Assembly (NCBI RefSeq): GCF_002993335.1
Contig: NZ_PVNS01000001.1
Span: 186,001 to 250,000, forward strand
DNA from: Alkalicoccus urumqiensis
Lineage (GTDB): Bacteria; Bacillota; Bacilli; Bacillales; Salisediminibacteriaceae
Reading direction: 5' to 3'
DNA: 64,000 nucleotides
Shown: in pieces, positions 10,180 through 19,100 of the stretch
Layout: each line of letters starts with the position of its first letter
Numbering within the stretch: position 1 is the stretch's first letter
Position numbers and translations under genes: made by a program
Notes under the pieces: model-generated
What the model was told of the DNA's origin: nothing
What the model saw: the letters and a program-made list of their open reading frames with translations, nothing else
Database searches by the model: none

Positions 10180-10788
10180 GACGTATAATCCTCCTTAGCA
10201 AAATAACCGACCTGTCTCTCAGCTGTCTTTCTACTAATATGTCCGGTTCTTCTCTTTTAGTTGCCCAAAGTCCTTTGTTTCTTTTCTATACCCTTTTCAT
10301 GTTTATTTCAAAAATGATACGTGCCTTCCAGCATTACGCAGGACAGTGCTGGAATTAAAACGTCACCCGAAATCCCACGAAATTCCTGAATTTTTTAGCA
10401 GACATCAGATCTGACTTTACCGGACCTGCATGAGGCTGTAGCTCTTTACTTTGGCAAAACACTTACAATGAATTCCTGAAATCAATTTAAAATGCCCTAT
10501 AAAACGTGGGACCGGGCTTTCAAGGTAAGAGAATATTATTTAAGTGAAAGAAGATTATTCCCATATATCCTAGTTAAGTACACAACTTTATTACTTGTTT
10601 ATAATTTATCCGACCTTTTGTTATTTGTAGTCGTTTTTTTGTTTCACCTCCAAACCAGTATTAAACATTAAAAGGGAAAATTAGTTAATTATTCATATCA
10701 GCGGATTTCTTAATTCTCAGCCCGTGGGAGGGAAGCAAGAGGTTTTATGCATTAAAAAAGCCGCCTCCTTCAGGAAACGGCCGCGCGA
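10180..10788. other. AT-rich intergenic stretch, nothing recognised
   Basis: About 600 bases separate the esterase start and the GntR stop, both on the minus strand. The stretch is AT-rich and has no supported open reading frame, no tRNA and none of the 21-bp arrays. Apart from the GntR terminator at its right end I see no feature. Confidence 0.5.
10754..10781 (-). terminator. Intrinsic terminator of the GntR gene
   Basis: On the minus strand the stem GCCGTTTCC/GGAGGCGGC with a TGAA loop is followed by six T. Confidence 0.75.
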
Positions 10789-11511
10789 TCACCGGGCGCG
10801 TGTCGCGGTGATCGTAAATTTGTATTCATCGCTTTTAAAATACAGGTTCGTGTACTCAAACACTGTATCATCTGCAAGCTTCGAGGACAGCTCCACTTTT
10901 AAAATCGGCTGCGCGGCGTCCTCCAGTCCAAGCAGCTCCCGGATCTCCTCCGGGGGTAGAATCGGAATCACTTCCTGAAAGCTCTCCTTAATCGCAAGCG
11001 ACAACTTCCCTTCAATATATGCATACTTCGAATCCTCCGCCACCTGATACGTCAGATCCGGAAACAGGCGGAGCGGCAGGTACGTCTCCTCTACAATGAG
11101 CGGCACATCATCGGCAGAGCGCTGCCGGAGAATCGCATATACCTTCTCCCCCTCGTCCAGGCCGAGACGCTGCGCAACGAACGGATCCGGCTCCACCACC
11201 TCAAACCGGAGCACCTTATTCGACGTCGTCTTGTTCCGCTTCTGCATCTCCTCCGTAAACCCGACCAGCTCATAAATATTATGCTCATACTTCGACTCCT
11301 GCACATACGTCCCGCTTCCCTGCACCCGGCGGAGAAGCCCTTCCTCCACAAGCAGCTTCACCGCCTGACGCACCGTCACACGGCTCGCTCCGTACTGCTC
11401 CGACAGCTTCGCCTCCGTCGGAACCGCCGTCCCCTCCGGCCACGAACCATCCTCAATCCGCTGCTTCATCTCCCTCGCTATCTGCTGGTACCTCGGCGCA
11501 AACTCACTCAC
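10789..11511 (-). CDS. GntR/HutC-family transcription regulator
   Basis: The product has 240 residues: an N-terminal winged helix (PTEAKLSEQYGASRVTVRQAV, about residues 30-50, then LRRVQGSGTYV) and a C-terminal UTRA ligand domain typical of HutC-type GntR proteins, which bind phosphosugars or other small effectors. The start is a GTG at 11511 with GAGAGGAGG six bases upstream; an in-frame ATG at 11556 has no ribosome site. The gene is divergent from the GH4 glucosidase/PTS genes, 249 bases away, and is the likely repressor of that operon, with a phosphorylated disaccharide as the plausible effector (inference). Confidence 0.85.
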   Translation of the reverse strand: MSEFAPRYQQIAREMKQRIEDGSWPEGTAVPTEAKLSEQYGASRVTVRQAVKLLVEEGLLRRVQGSGTYVQESKYEHNIYELVGFTEEMQKRNKTTSNKVLRFEVVEPDPFVAQRLGLDEGEKVYAILRQRSADDVPLIVEETYLPLRLFPDLTYQVAEDSKYAYIEGKLSLAIKESFQEVIPILPPEEIRELLGLEDAAQPILKVELSSKLADDTVFEYTNLYFKSDEYKFTITATRAR

Positions 11512-11680
11512 AGGCGGCCTCCTCTCGCTGAATTGTCTGCTACCAATATAACACATTTCCAGCTAAAACGACGTTCCCACACATTCTCTCTTTTCCTGCA
11601 TACATAGTCGGTTTTTACCCGTTCCCCGCCGGTTTCAGCTGAGCAGAAAGGTTTATCTGCAGAAAATAAATCGTTTTCTG

Positions 11681-11709
11681 TTGACGCTTTCACGTTATTG
11701 TATTATATT
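11681..11709 (+). promoter_or_regulatory. Sigma-A promoter of the alpha-glucoside operon
   Basis: TTGACG (11681-11686), a 17-base spacer and TATATT (11704-11709) lie about 50 bases before the GH4 start. Two TTGTAT half-words near the -10 (about 11698 and 11714) could be part of a GntR operator, but no clear palindrome is seen. Confidence 0.65.
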
Positions 11710-11760
11710 TGTATCACATATTAGATAAAATGTTTTTAATACCAATTGGAGGGTTTCCTC

Positions 11761-13113
11761 ATGAAAAAGCAGAACTTGACGATTACCGGCGGCGGCAGCA
11801 CGTACACGATCGGCATGATTATGAGCCTGATCGAAGAAAAGAAAACGTTCCCGCTCCGTTCCATTACCTTCTACGATACCGATGCCGGACGCCAGGAAAA
11901 AATCGCCCGGGCCAGTGAAATCATCCTGAAAGAAAAATACCCGGAGCTTGAAACGGTGAGCTGGACAACGGATAAGAAAGAAGCGTATGAAGGCGCCGAT
12001 TTCGTTTTCGTCCAGATCCGCACCGGCGGCCTGAAGATGCGCGAGCAGGATGAGCAGATTCCGCTCCGCCACGGCCGCGTCGGCCAGGAAACGTGCGGCC
12101 CCGGCGGCATGGCGTACGGCTTCCGTTCGATCGGCGACATGATCGACGTCGTTAACGACATCCGGCACTACGCACCGGAAGCGTGGATTTTAAACTACAC
12201 GAATCCAGCGGCCATCGTTGCCGAAGCACTGCGCCGCGAGTTCCCGGAGGACAACAAAATTCTGAACATCTGCGATATGCCGGCAGCGATCATGGTCAGC
12301 TACGCGAAAATCCTCGGCAGGGAAATCTGGGATCTCGTGCCGGAATACTTCGGCCTGAACCACTTCGGCTGGTTTACGGACATTTACGACAAAGAGGGCA
12401 ACCGACTCACGGACGACATTAAGCGGGCCATCACCGAGGACGGCTTCATCCCGGAAGACTCGGAGATCGTCAACGACCCATCCTGGATTAAAACGTTCAA
12501 GCAGGTGGAAACGATGCTCAGCCACTTCCCGGAATACCTGCCGAACACGTACCTGCAGTATTACCTGTACCCATCCGACATGGTGGAAAAGGAAGAAATC
12601 GACAACACCCGTGCCCGCCAGGTGATCAACGGCCGCGAGAAGCGGGTGCACACGCTCAGTGAACAGATCATCGAAGACAACTCCACGGAAAACGTCGAGC
12701 TGGAAGTCGACATCCACGGCTGCTACATGATCCGCGTCGCTGCCTCCCTTGCCTACAACCGCGGCGAGACGTACATCGTCATCGTGGAAAACAACGGCAT
12801 CATCTCGAACATGCCGTCCGATGCGATGGTGGAAGTGCCGGCTGCCCTGACAAGCCGCGGACCGAAGCCGTTTGCTGTCGGCGAAATCAAAACGTTCTAC
12901 AAAGGACTCATGGAAGGACAGCTTGCGTTTGAAAAACTCGTCGTCGATGCCTGGTATGAACAGAGCTACGATAAGCTGATGCAGGCACTGACGCTGAATC
13001 GGACCGTCGTCGATGCGCCGGCAGCGAAAGCCATTTTAGATGACCTGATCGAGGCAAACAAAGACTTCTGGCCGGAGCTTTACCGCTCCAGGCAGGAAGC
13101 GGTTACCAGCTGA
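11761..13113 (+). CDS. glvA: 6-phospho-alpha-glucosidase, GH4 family (GlvA/MalH type)
   Basis: The product has 450 residues. An N-terminal dinucleotide-binding motif (GGGSTYT) and the metal-site residues Cys171 (NICDMP) and His201 (NHFGW) mark the NAD- and manganese-dependent GH4 family. Overall text (VGQETCGPGG, ANKDFWPEL) is close to Bacillus GlvA, which hydrolyses maltose-6'-phosphate and related phospho-alpha-glucosides in the cytoplasm. The ATG at 11761 follows TTGGAGGG; the in-frame ATG at 11746 is rejected. It is followed by the PTS permease that would import and phosphorylate the substrate, and is divergent from a GntR regulator. The exact glycosidic bond used is not shown by sequence. 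Confidence 0.88.
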   Translation: MKKQNLTITGGGSTYTIGMIMSLIEEKKTFPLRSITFYDTDAGRQEKIARASEIILKEKYPELETVSWTTDKKEAYEGADFVFVQIRTGGLKMREQDEQIPLRHGRVGQETCGPGGMAYGFRSIGDMIDVVNDIRHYAPEAWILNYTNPAAIVAEALRREFPEDNKILNICDMPAAIMVSYAKILGREIWDLVPEYFGLNHFGWFTDIYDKEGNRLTDDIKRAITEDGFIPEDSEIVNDPSWIKTFKQVETMLSHFPEYLPNTYLQYYLYPSDMVEKEEIDNTRARQVINGREKRVHTLSEQIIEDNSTENVELEVDIHGCYMIRVAASLAYNRGETYIVIVENNGIISNMPSDAMVEVPAALTSRGPKPFAVGEIKTFYKGLMEGQLAFEKLVVDAWYEQSYDKLMQALTLNRTVVDAPAAKAILDDLIEANKDFWPELYRSRQEAVTS

Positions 13114-13164
13114 TCGAGCGTCGTTTTTCGGGAGGGGGTTTCTCTCCCCTTCCTTTCACGGTGA

Positions 13165-13180
13165 TGTAAAAGCGCTTACG
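13165..13180 (+). promoter_or_regulatory. CcpA-type cre box between glvA and the PTS gene
   Basis: TGTAAAAGCGCTTACG has the cre core AAGCGCTT and flanking TGTAA/TTAC half-sites. It lies 51 bases downstream of the glvA stop and 28 bases before the PTS start, an unusual position inside an operon. Confidence 0.6.
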
Positions 13181-13207
13181 GATAATGGATGAACAGGAGG
13201 AGACAGC

Positions 13208-14785
13208 ATGAATTTTGCCGCGTTACAAAAGTTTGGAAAGTCGCTGATGGTTCCTGTCGCGCTGCTTCCGGCGGCCGGGATTCTTCTCGGGATCGGGGCG
13301 GCGCTCACGGGGCCGCTGGCGGATACGCTGACGTTTCTGCAGAATGATACGATCGAGGCAGTCAGTGCAGGGATGAATCAGCTCGGGCTGACGATATTTG
13401 AGAACCTGCCGATTATCTTTGCGATCGGTGTCGCGATCGGGCTTTCCGGGGGAGCCGGAATTGCCGGGCTCGCTGCGCTGCTCGGCTACATTATGATGAA
13501 TACGACGATTTCGATTGCGCTCGGCATCACGCCGGAAATGGCGGAGTCGGAGGGTGCTTATACAGAGGCGCTCGGCATACCGACGCTGGAGACGGGTGTT
13601 CTCGGCGGGATTGTCGTCGGACTGCTTGCGGTGTGGGTGTACGGCCGGTTTAAACGGTTCCAGCCGCCGGAAGTGCTCGGCTTTTTCGCGGGGGACCGCT
13701 CGGTCGGGATTGTGATGGTGTTTGCGTCGATCGTTCTCGCGTTTGCGGTGATGTTTATCTGGCCGCCGATTCAGACGGCGATTGATGCCACGGCAAACGT
13801 GATTGCTTCAGACACGACGAACCCGCTCTACATCGGTCTCTACGGATTTTTAGAGCGTGTGCTTATTCCAACAGGCCTGCACCATATTTGGTACGCACCG
13901 TTTTTATGGACGGGTCTCGGCGGCAGTGCCGAAGTGGCGGGCCAGACTGTGACCGGCGATCAGTACATTTTCCTCGCCCAGATCGCGGAAGGTGCGGAAG
14001 TCACCGCCGGCCGCTTCATGGCAGGAAAATTCCCGGTCATTATGTTCGGTCTTCTCGGGGCGGCGCTTGCGATGTACCGTGCGGCGGATGAGAAAAACCG
14101 TCCGGTCGTCAAAGGGCTTCTCGTCGCCGCAGCCGGAACCGCGTTTTTAACAGGGATCACCGAACCGATTGAATTTACGTTTCTGTTTGTTGCTCCGGTG
14201 CTGTTCGTGATCCACGCCCTGCTTGCCGGCGTCAGTTTCGCCGTCGCCTTCATGCTCGACGTGCATCTCGGCTGGGCCGGCGGCTCCGGGTTCATTGACT
14301 TCATTCTCGTCAATGCCATTCCGGGCACGAACAACTGGTGGATGAACTTCGTCCTCGGCGCCGCGTTCTTTGTCATCTACTACTTCCTGTTCTCGTTCGC
14401 GATCAAGCGCTGGGATCTGGCCACGCCGGGACGCGGCGGCCAGGAGGCGAAGCTTTACACGCGGAAGGACTTCAACGAGAAAAAAGCAGGAGAAGACGGC
14501 GCAGCAGCAGGTGCTGATAAAAAAGAGTACCAGATTATCGCTGCCGATATTCTCGACGCCCTCGGCGGCGAAGAAAACATCGAACACGTCGACGCCTGCT
14601 TCACGCGGCTCCGGGTTTCCGTCCAGGATCCCGAACAGATCGATGAGCCGCAGCTGAAAGCCCTCGGCGCCGCCGGCGTCATGAAATACCAGAAAAACAT
14701 CCAGGCCGTCTTCGGCGGCAAGTCGGACCTGTACAAAAACGAAATCCTCGACCTGCTGGAAGAAAAGAAGCAGGAACGGGCCTAG
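13208..14785 (+). CDS. glvC: PTS alpha-glucoside-type EIICB permease
   Basis: The product has 525 residues: a glucose-family EIIC domain with about ten membrane segments (start MNFAALQKFGKSLMVPV; GITEPIEFTFLF is the substrate-site motif) and a C-terminal EIIB domain whose phosphorylated Cys464 sits in DACFTRLRV. It imports and phosphorylates a disaccharide, most probably maltose or a similar alpha-glucoside given the GlvA neighbour. There is no EIIA domain, so a separate EIIA protein from elsewhere is needed. The ribosome site is AGGAGG before 13208. It is probably co-transcribed with glvA and subject to catabolite repression through the cre box between them. Confidence 0.87.
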   Translation: MNFAALQKFGKSLMVPVALLPAAGILLGIGAALTGPLADTLTFLQNDTIEAVSAGMNQLGLTIFENLPIIFAIGVAIGLSGGAGIAGLAALLGYIMMNTTISIALGITPEMAESEGAYTEALGIPTLETGVLGGIVVGLLAVWVYGRFKRFQPPEVLGFFAGDRSVGIVMVFASIVLAFAVMFIWPPIQTAIDATANVIASDTTNPLYIGLYGFLERVLIPTGLHHIWYAPFLWTGLGGSAEVAGQTVTGDQYIFLAQIAEGAEVTAGRFMAGKFPVIMFGLLGAALAMYRAADEKNRPVVKGLLVAAAGTAFLTGITEPIEFTFLFVAPVLFVIHALLAGVSFAVAFMLDVHLGWAGGSGFIDFILVNAIPGTNNWWMNFVLGAAFFVIYYFLFSFAIKRWDLATPGRGGQEAKLYTRKDFNEKKAGEDGAAAGADKKEYQIIAADILDALGGEENIEHVDACFTRLRVSVQDPEQIDEPQLKALGAAGVMKYQKNIQAVFGGKSDLYKNEILDLLEEKKQERA

Positions 14786-14792
14786 CCCCGCA

Positions 14793-14826
14793 CCCCCGGC
14801 CGGAAGCGCAGACTTCCAGCCGGGGG
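14793..14826 (+). terminator. Terminator-like hairpin after the PTS gene
   Basis: A 14-base arm CCCCCGGCCGGAAG pairs almost fully with CTTCCAGCCGGGGG, followed by a weak T-containing tail. Confidence 0.65.
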
Positions 14827-14866
14827 ATTTGTAGTTTGAGGAGCAGATTGGCAGCTGCTTTTCAGC

Positions 14867-14915
14867 GGAGTCTACCAGCGAAAAAGAGGAGTCCAGCAGC
14901 GGCAGCCCGGAGTCC
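14867..14915 (+). repeat. Class D 21-bp-period array (GGAGTC), copy D1
   Basis: GGAGTCT at 14867, GGAGTCC at 14888 and GGAGTCC at 14909 are exactly 21 bp apart, with unrelated sequence between. The text around the third word (GCAGCCCGGAGTCCGG) recurs in copy D2 near 20440. Confidence 0.6.
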
Positions 14916-14946
14916 GGTACTTCCGGCCTCCACACCGCCCTGGAAA

Positions 14947-15119
14947 ACGTCCGCTTCTGACGGAGGAATGTATCATAACTCTCCAGGGAACGTTCGCTGC
15001 CGGCATCCGGACGTCCGTAACAGCAGGTGCGGCGTCCACTTCGTGAAAAATGTATCACTTCTCCTGCCGAAACGTTCGTTACCTAATGCAAAACATCCGC
15101 TTCTCCCCAAAAACGTCCG
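14947..15119 (+). repeat. Class C 21-bp-period array, copy C1
   Basis: Words read ACGTCCG (14947), ATGTATC (14968), ACGTTCG (14990), ACGTCCG (15011), GCGTCCA (15032), ATGTATC (15050), ACGTTCG (15072), ACATCCG (15093), ACGTCCG (15113). Steps are 21, 22, 21, 21, 18, 22, 21 and 20. The same order of words and nearly the same odd steps occur in copy C2. The array fills the gap between two convergent genes, together with D1. Confidence 0.75.
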
Positions 15120-15161
15120 CTCCCTCCACCGGCCGCTGCCCCTCCAATGCCAAAAATGAAT

Positions 15162-15190
15162 AAGCCGCCTCCCTCAGGAAGCGGCTTTCT
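15162..15190 (-). terminator. Terminator of the GPH symporter gene
   Basis: Stem AAGCCGC/GCGGCTT lies 31 bases past the symporter stop; on the minus strand it is followed by TATTCATTTTT. Confidence 0.6.
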
Positions 15191-15220
15191 CCTCGGTCAT
15201 CAATGAGTCTTCTGCATTCG

Positions 15221-16627
15221 TTAAGAATCTGCTGTTTTCCGCTTTTTCAAATCACTCAAAATCGTCGGATACAGCTGATCAAGCCGGTAAAAGAATAAGA
15301 TTATCATCTGCAGGACAGCGATCACAGCCGGGAGCCAGATGAACAGTACAATGATGGCTGTGACAGCGGAAGCCGACTGCTCGGTGGCACCTCCGGCATA
15401 GCCGCCGAGTGTCAGTCCCCAGCCGAGAGCCGCGGCACCGAGTCCCATGCCGACTTTCGTTCCAAAACTGCCTGCACTGTAAACGAGGCCTTCTGTCCGT
15501 ACGCCCGTTTTCCACTCGCCGTACTCGATCGTATCGGCCAGCATGGCAAAGAACGAACCGAGAATCGGTGCCATGCCGATGCCGCGGATAAATGCTCCTG
15601 CCAGTACCAGCGTGGTGCTCGCCGGATCGATAACGAGCAGCACGGTTCCAAGCAGACTGACAGCAAGCCCGATCAGCATGGCGTTGCGTTTTCCAAAGCG
15701 CTTAATGACAGGTGCCATAAATAAGAGGCCGACCATAACCGGGAAAATACCGGCAAGACCAAGAATACCGACGAGATCCGGGCGGAAGAGGATATACTCC
15801 GCATAGTAGACATTCACACCGCTGCTGAGACCCATTCCCGTGTAGGTAACGATGGAAAAAGCAACGAGAAGCCCCCAGTATTTATTGCGGAACAGAGCCT
15901 TCAGCCCTGTTTTCAGCGGAACGGTTTTCTCTCCCGGCTCTCCGCCGTCAGCCGCTGCGACACGCTCCTTCGTTTTAAAAAAGGTAAGAAGAAACAAAAG
16001 GCCGGCTATGGCACCGAATATCGCAAACGTAATGGTCCAGCCTGTCTGACCTCCGCCGAACATGCCGACGAGCGGAAGTGTTCCGAACATCACGATCGAT
16101 GCACCGCCAAGCGCCATAAACATACGGAAAATATTCAGCTGCGAGCGCTCGTACTGATCCTGCGTCATCAGGGAATTCAAGACGCCATAGGGGATGTTGA
16201 TGGCTGTGTAGACAATATGAATCAGGTTATACGTCAGCACAATATAAATCAGCGTCGCGGCCTGCCCCATAGGCGGCACGGTAAACAGAGCGACAGATAA
16301 CAGGGCGTAAGGAAGCGCCATCCATAACAGCCACGGACGCGCTTTACCGAAGCGTGATTTCGTTTTATCCACGACGATGCCCATGCCGATATCCGTCAGC
16401 CCATCAAGCAGCCGGGAGACGAGAATAATGGTGCCGATAATCGCGGCGGAAACGCCGACGACGTCAGTATAATAGAACAACAGAAACATGGAAATGGCAG
16501 AAAAAATCAAATTGCTGGCCAGATCCCCTGCTCCGTATCCTGCCTTCTCCCCGAATCCAATTCCCTGCACCTGCTTCTGCACTAGATTTTCTTTTTGCAC
16601 ATGTAAATCCCGCTCGTTTACAGCCAT
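15221..16627 (-). CDS. GPH-family glycoside:cation symporter (MFS fold)
   Basis: The product has 468 residues and twelve predicted membrane segments. The GPH signature between helices 2 and 3 is clear (SRLLDGLTDIGMGIVVDKTKSRFGKARPW), and the family motif around YGEWKTGVRTEGL follows in the second half. These carriers import glycosides, pentosides or hexuronides with H+ or Na+. It is directly downstream of a GH3 beta-glucosidase on the same strand, so the likely substrate is a beta-glucoside that the GH3 enzyme cleaves (inference). A strong cre box sits just before its start, predicting repression by CcpA in glucose. Confidence 0.87.
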   Translation of the reverse strand: MAVNERDLHVQKENLVQKQVQGIGFGEKAGYGAGDLASNLIFSAISMFLLFYYTDVVGVSAAIIGTIILVSRLLDGLTDIGMGIVVDKTKSRFGKARPWLLWMALPYALLSVALFTVPPMGQAATLIYIVLTYNLIHIVYTAINIPYGVLNSLMTQDQYERSQLNIFRMFMALGGASIVMFGTLPLVGMFGGGQTGWTITFAIFGAIAGLLFLLTFFKTKERVAAADGGEPGEKTVPLKTGLKALFRNKYWGLLVAFSIVTYTGMGLSSGVNVYYAEYILFRPDLVGILGLAGIFPVMVGLLFMAPVIKRFGKRNAMLIGLAVSLLGTVLLVIDPASTTLVLAGAFIRGIGMAPILGSFFAMLADTIEYGEWKTGVRTEGLVYSAGSFGTKVGMGLGAAALGWGLTLGGYAGGATEQSASAVTAIIVLFIWLPAVIAVLQMIILFFYRLDQLYPTILSDLKKRKTADS

Positions 16628-16643
16628 CTCATTTCCTCCTTTT

Positions 16644-16657
16644 ATTAAGCGCTTTCA
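16644..16657 (-). promoter_or_regulatory. cre box before the GPH symporter
   Basis: On the minus strand TGAAAGCGCTTAAT matches the CcpA consensus core closely. It lies 17 bases before the symporter start and downstream of the GH3 stop, so it is again placed between the two genes of a sugar operon. Confidence 0.75.
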
Positions 16658-16715
16658 AAATACATTTTTGGCTGGTGCTGCCACGTTCCGCGCAGCAGCA
16701 CCATTTTTTCACCAT

Positions 16716-18971
16716 TTATCTGCGTGACACGCCGTTTAGTTTGTCGAGCAGCTCTTCCAGCCGGTCCTCGGTGAAACTCGGCTGGAAGGAGACGAGGGCA
16801 CGAAGCGGCATGTAGGCCATCATGGCTTCGATCATATCCGACGGCTCGTCTTCAGACGGCTGGAAAACGGATCCTGCCATCAGCCGCTGCAGTTCTTCTC
16901 CCAGTACTTCTTTCAATGCCGGATCTTTCATTAAATCTCCGATTGTCGCATTTCTGTGTACAGCCGGTGCCTTCGTGAAAACGTCTTTTGACAGCTTTAC
17001 TTTCTCCGTCTGTTCGATATCGCTGACCGACCGCGCAGCGTGGATAAGAACGCTGCCGCCTTCCACGTGCCAGCCCGGTTTTTCCGGCTCGTAATAGGCA
17101 AACGCTTTTTCCGGCAGGGCGATGCGGACGGTTCCGGTCTCTCCGGCTTCGAGCGTTATTTTCTCAAAGCCTTTCAATTCCTTCTCCGGCCTGACAACAC
17201 TGCTTTCCGGATGGGAAAGGTAGATCTGGACGACTTCCGCGCCGGTCCGGTCTCCTGTGTTCGTTACCGTGACATCCACATACACGTCTCCGTCCACCTG
17301 CTCTACATTCATGGAATCGTAGGAAAAAGTCGTGTAGCTCAAGCCGTAACCGAACGGAAACAGCGGCTTGATTTTCTTCGTGTTATAATAACGGTAGCCG
17401 ATAAAAATGCCTTCCCTGTACTCGACCTGGTCTCCTTCTCCCGGGAAAAATCCGTAGGACGGATTGTGCTCAAGCCGTTCCGGGAATGTCTCAGCCAGCC
17501 TTCCGGATGGATTGGCCCTTCCGTAGAGCACATCCGCGGCTGCGCCGCCAAATGCTTGTCCGCCGAGATAGCCTTCCACGACTGCGTCCACGCCGGACAG
17601 CCACGGCATTTCCACCGGCGCCCCATTGCTCAGCACAACGATTACCGGGACCTGCAGCTCCTTGAGACGCTCCAGCAGTTTTACCTGGTTGTCCGGAAGC
17701 CGCAGGTGGCTTCTGTCATACCCTTCCGATTCAAATCGGTCAGGCAGCCCGGCAAATACGACCGCTTTCCCTGCCTTCTCCGCTGCCGCGCAGGCTTCTT
17801 CCAGAAGCGTGTCATTCATCCTGTCCGACTCAAGCTCATATCCCGGCGCATACGCGATGTCCGGATTGTATTTCCGCAGCTCCTCCAGCGGATCATCCAG
17901 CTTGACCGGGTTAATATGAGAACTTCCTCCTCCTTGATAGCGTGGATACGCCGCAAGCCGGCCGATAACGGCAGCCGGGCCGGATGGATCAAGCGGCAGC
18001 ACGTCATTTTCATTTTTCAGCAGCACCATCGACTCTGCCGCTGCCTGCCGTGCCAGCTGATGATGACTGTCGAAATCTACGTCCTGAGCTTCCGTCTGCT
18101 GTGACCGGAAAATGAGATCCAGTAAGCGGACACATGCTTCATCCAGGACCGTTTCGGAAAGCGCTCCGGACTGAACGGCGGAAATAATCTTTTTATCCCC
18201 TTCCCCCTGGCTTGACGGCATCTCCAGCTCCAGCCCTGCCTGCAGAGCCTGCACACGCTCATTCACCGCACCCCAGTCCGAGACGACGATGCCTTTGAAT
18301 CCCCACTCTTTTTTCAAAATGTCCGTAAGCAGCCGGCTGCTTTCCGAAGCATAGGTGCCGTTTACCTTGTTATACGCACTCATCACCGTCCACGGCTGTG
18401 CCTGCTTCACTGTCTCTTCAAAGCTCGCAAGGTAAATTTCCCGCAGCGTCCGCTCATCCACCACGGCATCTGTCGTCATGCGCCGGTGCTCCTGATTGTT
18501 CACCGCAAAATGTTTCAGTGACGTGCCGACACCCTGCTCCTGCACGCCGGTAATATGAGCAATCGACATTTCCGATGATAAATACGGATCTTCGGAAAAA
18601 TACTCAAAATTCCGGCCGCACAACGGAGAACGCTTCATATTTGTTCCCGGACCGAGCACGACCGCCACATTCTCCTTCGCAGCTTCTCTGCCGATCGCAG
18701 CCCCGACATCCCTTAACAAATCCCGGTTCCACGTAGCCGCAAGCCCCGCAGCCGAAGGAAAACACGTCGCCGGCACACTGTCGAGCAGCCCAAGATTATC
18801 CCCCTCATTCTGCTGCTTTCGGAGGCCGTGCGGACCATCCGTTAAAATGACCGATGGAATATCGAGCCGCTCCACTGCTTTCGTCTCCCAAAACGACGCT
18901 CCGGAACAGAGTCCAGCTTTTTCTTCCAATGTCATCTGCTTTACCAGGTTTTCCGCTGATACAACCGTCAT
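16716..18971 (-). CDS. GH3 beta-glucosidase
   Basis: The product has 751 residues with the full three-part layout: N-terminal TIM-like domain (GPHGLRKQ; KHFAVNNQEHRRM), the nucleophile Asp232 in VSDWGA, the alpha/beta sandwich domain, and a C-terminal fibronectin-III-like domain (TNTGDRTGAEVVQIYL). There is no signal peptide, so it hydrolyses imported beta-glucosides or beta-xylosides in the cytoplasm. It is probably co-transcribed with the downstream GPH symporter. Divergent from it, starting 130 bases away, is an AraC-type regulator that is the obvious candidate for its control. Confidence 0.9.
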   Translation of the reverse strand: MTVVSAENLVKQMTLEEKAGLCSGASFWETKAVERLDIPSVILTDGPHGLRKQQNEGDNLGLLDSVPATCFPSAAGLAATWNRDLLRDVGAAIGREAAKENVAVVLGPGTNMKRSPLCGRNFEYFSEDPYLSSEMSIAHITGVQEQGVGTSLKHFAVNNQEHRRMTTDAVVDERTLREIYLASFEETVKQAQPWTVMSAYNKVNGTYASESSRLLTDILKKEWGFKGIVVSDWGAVNERVQALQAGLELEMPSSQGEGDKKIISAVQSGALSETVLDEACVRLLDLIFRSQQTEAQDVDFDSHHQLARQAAAESMVLLKNENDVLPLDPSGPAAVIGRLAAYPRYQGGGSSHINPVKLDDPLEELRKYNPDIAYAPGYELESDRMNDTLLEEACAAAEKAGKAVVFAGLPDRFESEGYDRSHLRLPDNQVKLLERLKELQVPVIVVLSNGAPVEMPWLSGVDAVVEGYLGGQAFGGAAADVLYGRANPSGRLAETFPERLEHNPSYGFFPGEGDQVEYREGIFIGYRYYNTKKIKPLFPFGYGLSYTTFSYDSMNVEQVDGDVYVDVTVTNTGDRTGAEVVQIYLSHPESSVVRPEKELKGFEKITLEAGETGTVRIALPEKAFAYYEPEKPGWHVEGGSVLIHAARSVSDIEQTEKVKLSKDVFTKAPAVHRNATIGDLMKDPALKEVLGEELQRLMAGSVFQPSEDEPSDMIEAMMAYMPLRALVSFQPSFTEDRLEELLDKLNGVSRR

Positions 18972-19100
18972 ATAAACCCCTCCCTGCTGATAGTGACTCT
19001 AGTTTATGGGAGAAGGTACTTTCTATGTTTGTATATACTTCATCTATTTTGTATAATTCAAGATAAATTTAACCGTTTTCATAAGAAAGGATGGGTCGAT

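Noticed and set aside
14147-15058. Minus-strand frame of 303 residues opposite the PTS gene
   Set aside because: It overlaps the EIICB gene and arrays D1/C1; its peptide shows no family text.
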